Below are positions 53,949-56,810 of a stretch of 56,810 nucleotides of DNA, piece after piece. The notes beneath the pieces were generated by a model, which saw nothing but the letters and a program-made list of their open reading frames with translations, had not been told where the DNA came from and searched no databases. The translations under genes were made by a program, and so were the position numbers. Each line of letters starts with the position of its first letter. Position 1 is the stretch's first letter. Origin of the DNA: Bacteroidota bacterium (GTDB taxonomy: Bacteria > Bacteroidota > Ignavibacteria > Ignavibacteriales > Ignavibacteriaceae); NCBI GenBank assembly GCA_021813585.1, contig JAKAJV010000085.1, positions 1 through 56,810 of the forward strand, written 5' to 3'.

Positions 53949-54248
53949 TCACCTTACAAAAGAAGAATAATCGGAAAATAGGAGCGTGAAGGAAATAAGT
54001 AAAAACAACAGCGCCACAAGGACGAACATTTTAAATGCCTTCTGTTCCATCTTTAAATGCATGAACTCGGTTAATACCAGGTACGACTTTACCATTGCGA
54101 TAACCAGCGCAACTACAATGCTCAGCTTGCCAAAGTTGATCCCGGCAACTGCGGCTGTTAATGCGGTAAGAGTTACAAGCGCAAGCCAGACGAGTATGTA
54201 TATTCCGTATCCGTGCTTATGCCCGGAATGTGATTTTATATTTTCCAT
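53949..54248 (-). CDS. coxD: Cytochrome c oxidase subunit IV
   Basis: A 99-aa protein with three membrane helices (about 14-33, 41-61, 71-93), matching the prokaryotic CyoD/CtaF-type subunit IV (KSYLVLTEFMHLKMEQK is a conserved stretch). A small structural subunit of the oxidase. It begins after a 222-nt gap from coxC and ends 7 nt before coxB. The gap (54249-54470) contains short CTTACT repeats and an imperfect inverted repeat but no gene. Confidence 0.88.
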   Translation of the reverse strand: MENIKSHSGHKHGYGIYILVWLALVTLTALTAAVAGINFGKLSIVVALVIAMVKSYLVLTEFMHLKMEQKAFKMFVLVALLFLLISFTLLFSDYSSFVR

Positions 54249-54470
54249 CCAATGCCCATTAAATATTTATATTAAATTTTATTTACTGCACTTTATAAAA
54301 ATTTTTTTTATATCTTTTCTTAACCTTACTCTTACTCTTACTCTTTTTCAAACCCGGTTTCTTACTCATCCAGTAGAGTAGGATTAAGAGAAAGATTAAG
54401 TAAGAATTTAATCCCGGTATTGATTTTAGCTTTAAAGCTTCAATACAGTACCTGTATCGTATACTTTCAA

Positions 54471-55091
54471 TCAAGTTATAAGATAGAACAACGGGAACAA
54501 GAAAATCCAGATGATATCAACTAGGTGCCAGTACAAGCCCGCCGCCTCCAGCTTAACATAATCGTCCTTATTTATTATGCCTTTTATTGTAAGCCGAAGC
54601 ATGTAGGCTATTACAGACATGCCAACAATAACGTGCAGACCATGCAGACCGACCATCGAATAATAAAGCCCGAAGTAAAGGATTTGTCCCGGAGGTCTGC
54701 TCTGCAAAATAGCCGAGCCGGGGAAGTTGCCTTTTTTAAATTCCGCGCTCCATTCTATTACCTTGTTTATAAGGAACCATAAGCCGAATAAAATAGTTAC
54801 CGACTGGTAAAAAATTGAGAGTTTCCTCTTCCCTTTCTGCATAGCCGCAATTGAAAGCGCCATAGTTAAGCTGCTTGTAAGCAGTATAACCGTGTTCATA
54901 GTTCCGAAGAAGGTATTCATTTCTTTGGATGCAATACTAAAGTCCTGCTGATGCAGATAACGGTAAACCGAATACATAAGGAAAAGCCCGCCGAACAATA
55001 AGAGTTCCGAGAACAGGAACAGCCACATCCCCATTCTGCTGCGTATATCATCCCGGTGGACGTGAGCCTCTGCGTGAACGTTGTTACTCAA
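54471..55091 (-). CDS. coxC: Cytochrome c oxidase subunit III
   Basis: A 206-aa subunit with five membrane helices (MWLFLFSELLLFGGLF, TVILLTSSLTMALSIAAM, the SVTILFGLWFLINKVIEW segment, the HGLHVIVGMSVIAYML segment, and the VDIIWIFLFPLFYLI C-terminus). The family residues around the Glu of the SELLLFGG helix and HGLHV are present. The shorter five-helix form is usual in bacterial haem-copper oxidases. Overlaps coxA by 4 nt (ATGA). Confidence 0.95.
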   Translation of the reverse strand: MSNNVHAEAHVHRDDIRSRMGMWLFLFSELLLFGGLFLMYSVYRYLHQQDFSIASKEMNTFFGTMNTVILLTSSLTMALSIAAMQKGKRKLSIFYQSVTILFGLWFLINKVIEWSAEFKKGNFPGSAILQSRPPGQILYFGLYYSMVGLHGLHVIVGMSVIAYMLRLTIKGIINKDDYVKLEAAGLYWHLVDIIWIFLFPLFYLIT

Positions 55092-56749
55092 TGTACCTCC
55101 TCTTCTACCGAAGCCAGCTCGTTTTGTTTATATTCATATGGTCCATCAATAACAGATGGAATTTCTTCAAAGTTTTCCGTTGTCGGCGGCGTCTCAATCT
55201 GCCATTCTAAAGTTTCTCCACCCCAAATATTTTTCTCCGTTACTTTCTTGCCCTTTACAAGTGATCTCAACAGATTAAATAGCATAATGAAAAGACCTAT
55301 AACAAGTATCCATGACCCAACAGTGGAAATAACATGATATAGCTGGAACTGCGGCAGGTAATGGTACGATCTTCTCGGCATTCCCATCCATCCGAGTATA
55401 AAGAACGGGAAATAAAGAACGTTGAAGCCGATAAAGATATTCCAGAAGGCAAACTTCGCCACCTTCTTGTTATACATTCTGCCGAACATTTTAGGCAGCC
55501 AGTAATGCAGCGCTGCAAATAACCCCATGCCTGTTCCTCCGAAAACAACGTAGTGGATATGGCCGACTATAAAGTATGTGTCGGTTAAATAAATATCTAC
55601 GTTCAGCGCGCCCTGGATAATTCCTGTTAATCCTCCAATTGAAAAGAGGAATATGAATGCAAGTGCGTAAAGCAGCGGCGCCTCGAGCTTTATCGAACCC
55701 TTGTAAAGCGTTGCAGTCCAGTTGAAAACTTTAATAGCGCTCGGGATGGCGACAAGAAAAGTTAATAGCGAGAAAACAAACTCCGCCGTATCGCTCATCC
55801 CGGTAGCGAACATATGGTGCGCCCATACCAGCGAGCCGAATAATGCAATGCCGAGACTTGAGTATGCAATAAACTTGTAGCCGAAGATAGTCCTTTGCGA
55901 GAATACGGGGATCACTTCGGAAATAACTCCCATTGCCGGTACGATGATTATATACACAGCGGGATGAGAATACATCCAGAACATATGCTGGAACAGCAGC
56001 GGATCGCCTCCCAGCGTAGGATCGAATATCCCTACATGGAATACTCTTTCGATTACTACCATCAGTAATGTTATTCCAACGATAGGAGTAACTATTACCT
56101 GAATCCACGATGTTGCATAGAGAGACCATGCAAACAGCGGCATCTTAAACCAGCCCATTCCCGGCGCCCGCATCCTGTGGATTGTTGTTAGAAAGTTTAA
56201 GCCGGTTAATATGGACGAAAAGCCGAGTATAAAAGTAGCTGACAAAGTGAGTATCATGTTCGTTCCCGTCCTTACGCTGTAAGGAACGTAAAAGGTCCAG
56301 CCGGTATCTGCTGCGCCGCCAGGCAATATAATTGAAAGAAGGATAAGCGTGCCGCCGGTAATATAAAGATACCACGATAAAAGATTAAGTCTAGGGAAAG
56401 CAACGTCTTTAGCACCCAGCATAATGGGAAGGAAGAAGTTTCCAAAGACCGCCGGAATAACCGGGATTACAACTATAAAGATCATTATTACGCCGTGGAG
56501 AGTAAAGAACTCGTTGTAAGCCTGCGGCCCTACAATTGTACCCTGGGGCGTTAATAACTCTAGCCTGATTAGGAATCCTAAAGTTACACCGACTGCAAAG
56601 AAGCTGATAATTGCGATAAGGTATAATATCCCTATCCTCTTATGGTCTGTTGATAGGAACCAGCCCCATATACCTTTATGCTTGCCTTCATATTCAAGGT
56701 AGCTAGGCGCATGTCCGTTATGGTGTAGTGCTAATGTATCACTTGCCAT
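55088..56749 (-). CDS. coxA: Cytochrome c oxidase subunit I, A2-type
   Basis: A 553-aa catalytic subunit with twelve membrane helices. Haem a ligands are His85 (FFTLHGV) and His399; haem a3 ligand His397 (IVGHIHY); CuB ligands His262, His311 and His312; Tyr266 (HPAVY) is the cross-linked tyrosine. The helix VI motif is YSHPAVY: Tyr260-Ser261 with no Glu before VY, which is the hallmark of A2-type oxidases such as that of Rhodothermus marinus. It reduces oxygen to water and pumps protons. An AGAGG site lies 11 nt before the start. First gene of the minus-strand cox operon. Confidence 0.96.
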   Translation of the reverse strand: MASDTLALHHNGHAPSYLEYEGKHKGIWGWFLSTDHKRIGILYLIAIISFFAVGVTLGFLIRLELLTPQGTIVGPQAYNEFFTLHGVIMIFIVVIPVIPAVFGNFFLPIMLGAKDVAFPRLNLLSWYLYITGGTLILLSIILPGGAADTGWTFYVPYSVRTGTNMILTLSATFILGFSSILTGLNFLTTIHRMRAPGMGWFKMPLFAWSLYATSWIQVIVTPIVGITLLMVVIERVFHVGIFDPTLGGDPLLFQHMFWMYSHPAVYIIIVPAMGVISEVIPVFSQRTIFGYKFIAYSSLGIALFGSLVWAHHMFATGMSDTAEFVFSLLTFLVAIPSAIKVFNWTATLYKGSIKLEAPLLYALAFIFLFSIGGLTGIIQGALNVDIYLTDTYFIVGHIHYVVFGGTGMGLFAALHYWLPKMFGRMYNKKVAKFAFWNIFIGFNVLYFPFFILGWMGMPRRSYHYLPQFQLYHVISTVGSWILVIGLFIMLFNLLRSLVKGKKVTEKNIWGGETLEWQIETPPTTENFEEIPSVIDGPYEYKQNELASVEEEVH

Positions 56750-56810
56750 TTTTTTATTTACCTCTATTTACTAAATACCTTTCTTAAGTCTTGTTTCTGC
56801 CGTTAGACAA

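Noticed and set aside
54320-54405. Imperfect inverted repeat with tandem CTTACT between coxC and subunit IV
   Set aside because: Low-complexity pyrimidine run; pairing too weak to call an element.
54283-54474. 63-aa ORF in the coxC-coxD gap
   Set aside because: Composed of low-complexity Lys/Ser from the CTTACT repeat; not coding.
1-56810. CRISPR arrays, rRNA genes or complete insertion sequences
   Set aside because: None seen in reading both strands; no transposase-like ORF and no regular repeat-spacer pattern.

Overview
The window looks like a chromosomal stretch from an AT-rich Gram-negative bacterium of the Bacteroidota/Chlorobiota side of the FCB group. The gene families best fit an Ignavibacteria-type free-living heterotroph: LytS/LytTR sensors, an A2-type caa3-like oxidase, a MacB-type exporter, a receptor Ser/Thr kinase carrying a BNR propeller, and an alpha-glucan phosphorylase. 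This placement is inferred from gene content; no rRNA is present.

Positions 1 to about 15,270 appear to be the right-hand part of an integrated element. It ends at a 42-nt copy of the 3' half of a tRNA-Thr(UGU) gene (15225-15266), with a tyrosine integrase just inside. It also holds a primase/helicase running off the left edge, a diverged integrase remnant with a small unknown cargo gene, and many sensory genes. The sensory genes are a LytS-type kinase with its LytTR regulator, a TetR regulator with a small membrane protein, and a cluster of a crotonase-fold protein, a 37-aa membrane peptide (missed by ordinary ORF cut-offs), a triple-PAS hybrid histidine kinase and a LytTR protein with a collapsed receiver. 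A DoxX protein, a Crp-like regulator and a chemoreceptor with CheW follow. The crotonase/peptide/kinase/LytTR cluster is the best candidate for an undescribed signalling system.

From 15.3 to 31 kb the genes look chromosomal. They are a tripartite ABC efflux operon (TolC-like protein, adaptor, ATPase, two MacB-type permeases), cca, a membrane gluzincin with a helical-repeat tail, murA, a receptor Ser/Thr kinase with its PP2C phosphatase, and a radical SAM protein. From 31.2 to 44.5 kb come tRNA-Leu(UAG), tig-clpP, a beta-lactamase-fold hydrolase, a VWA/MoxR-type pair, a Lys/Glu/Pro-rich protein, glycogen phosphorylase, a histidine kinase with a phosphoacceptor-less receiver, and an M24 peptidase.

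From 44.5 to 50.9 kb there is a small inverted-repeat (MITE-like) element, an OmpA-family protein and rsgA. A patch of same-strand accessory genes follows (beta-barrel protein, MDR reductase, HepT/MntA toxin-antitoxin), separated by palindrome-bearing spacers, then an 809-nt gene-free stretch with hairpins. The right end is a cytochrome oxidase locus on the minus strand, transcribed coxA, coxC, subunit IV, coxB, ctaB, then a membrane cytochrome c.

Several starts were moved to the nearest ATG or TTG with a good ribosome binding site (mcp, tolC-like, tig, the 42.2-kb kinase, ompA, the MDR gene, ctaB, the 13.7-kb gene). No CRISPR array, rRNA or complete insertion sequence was seen.
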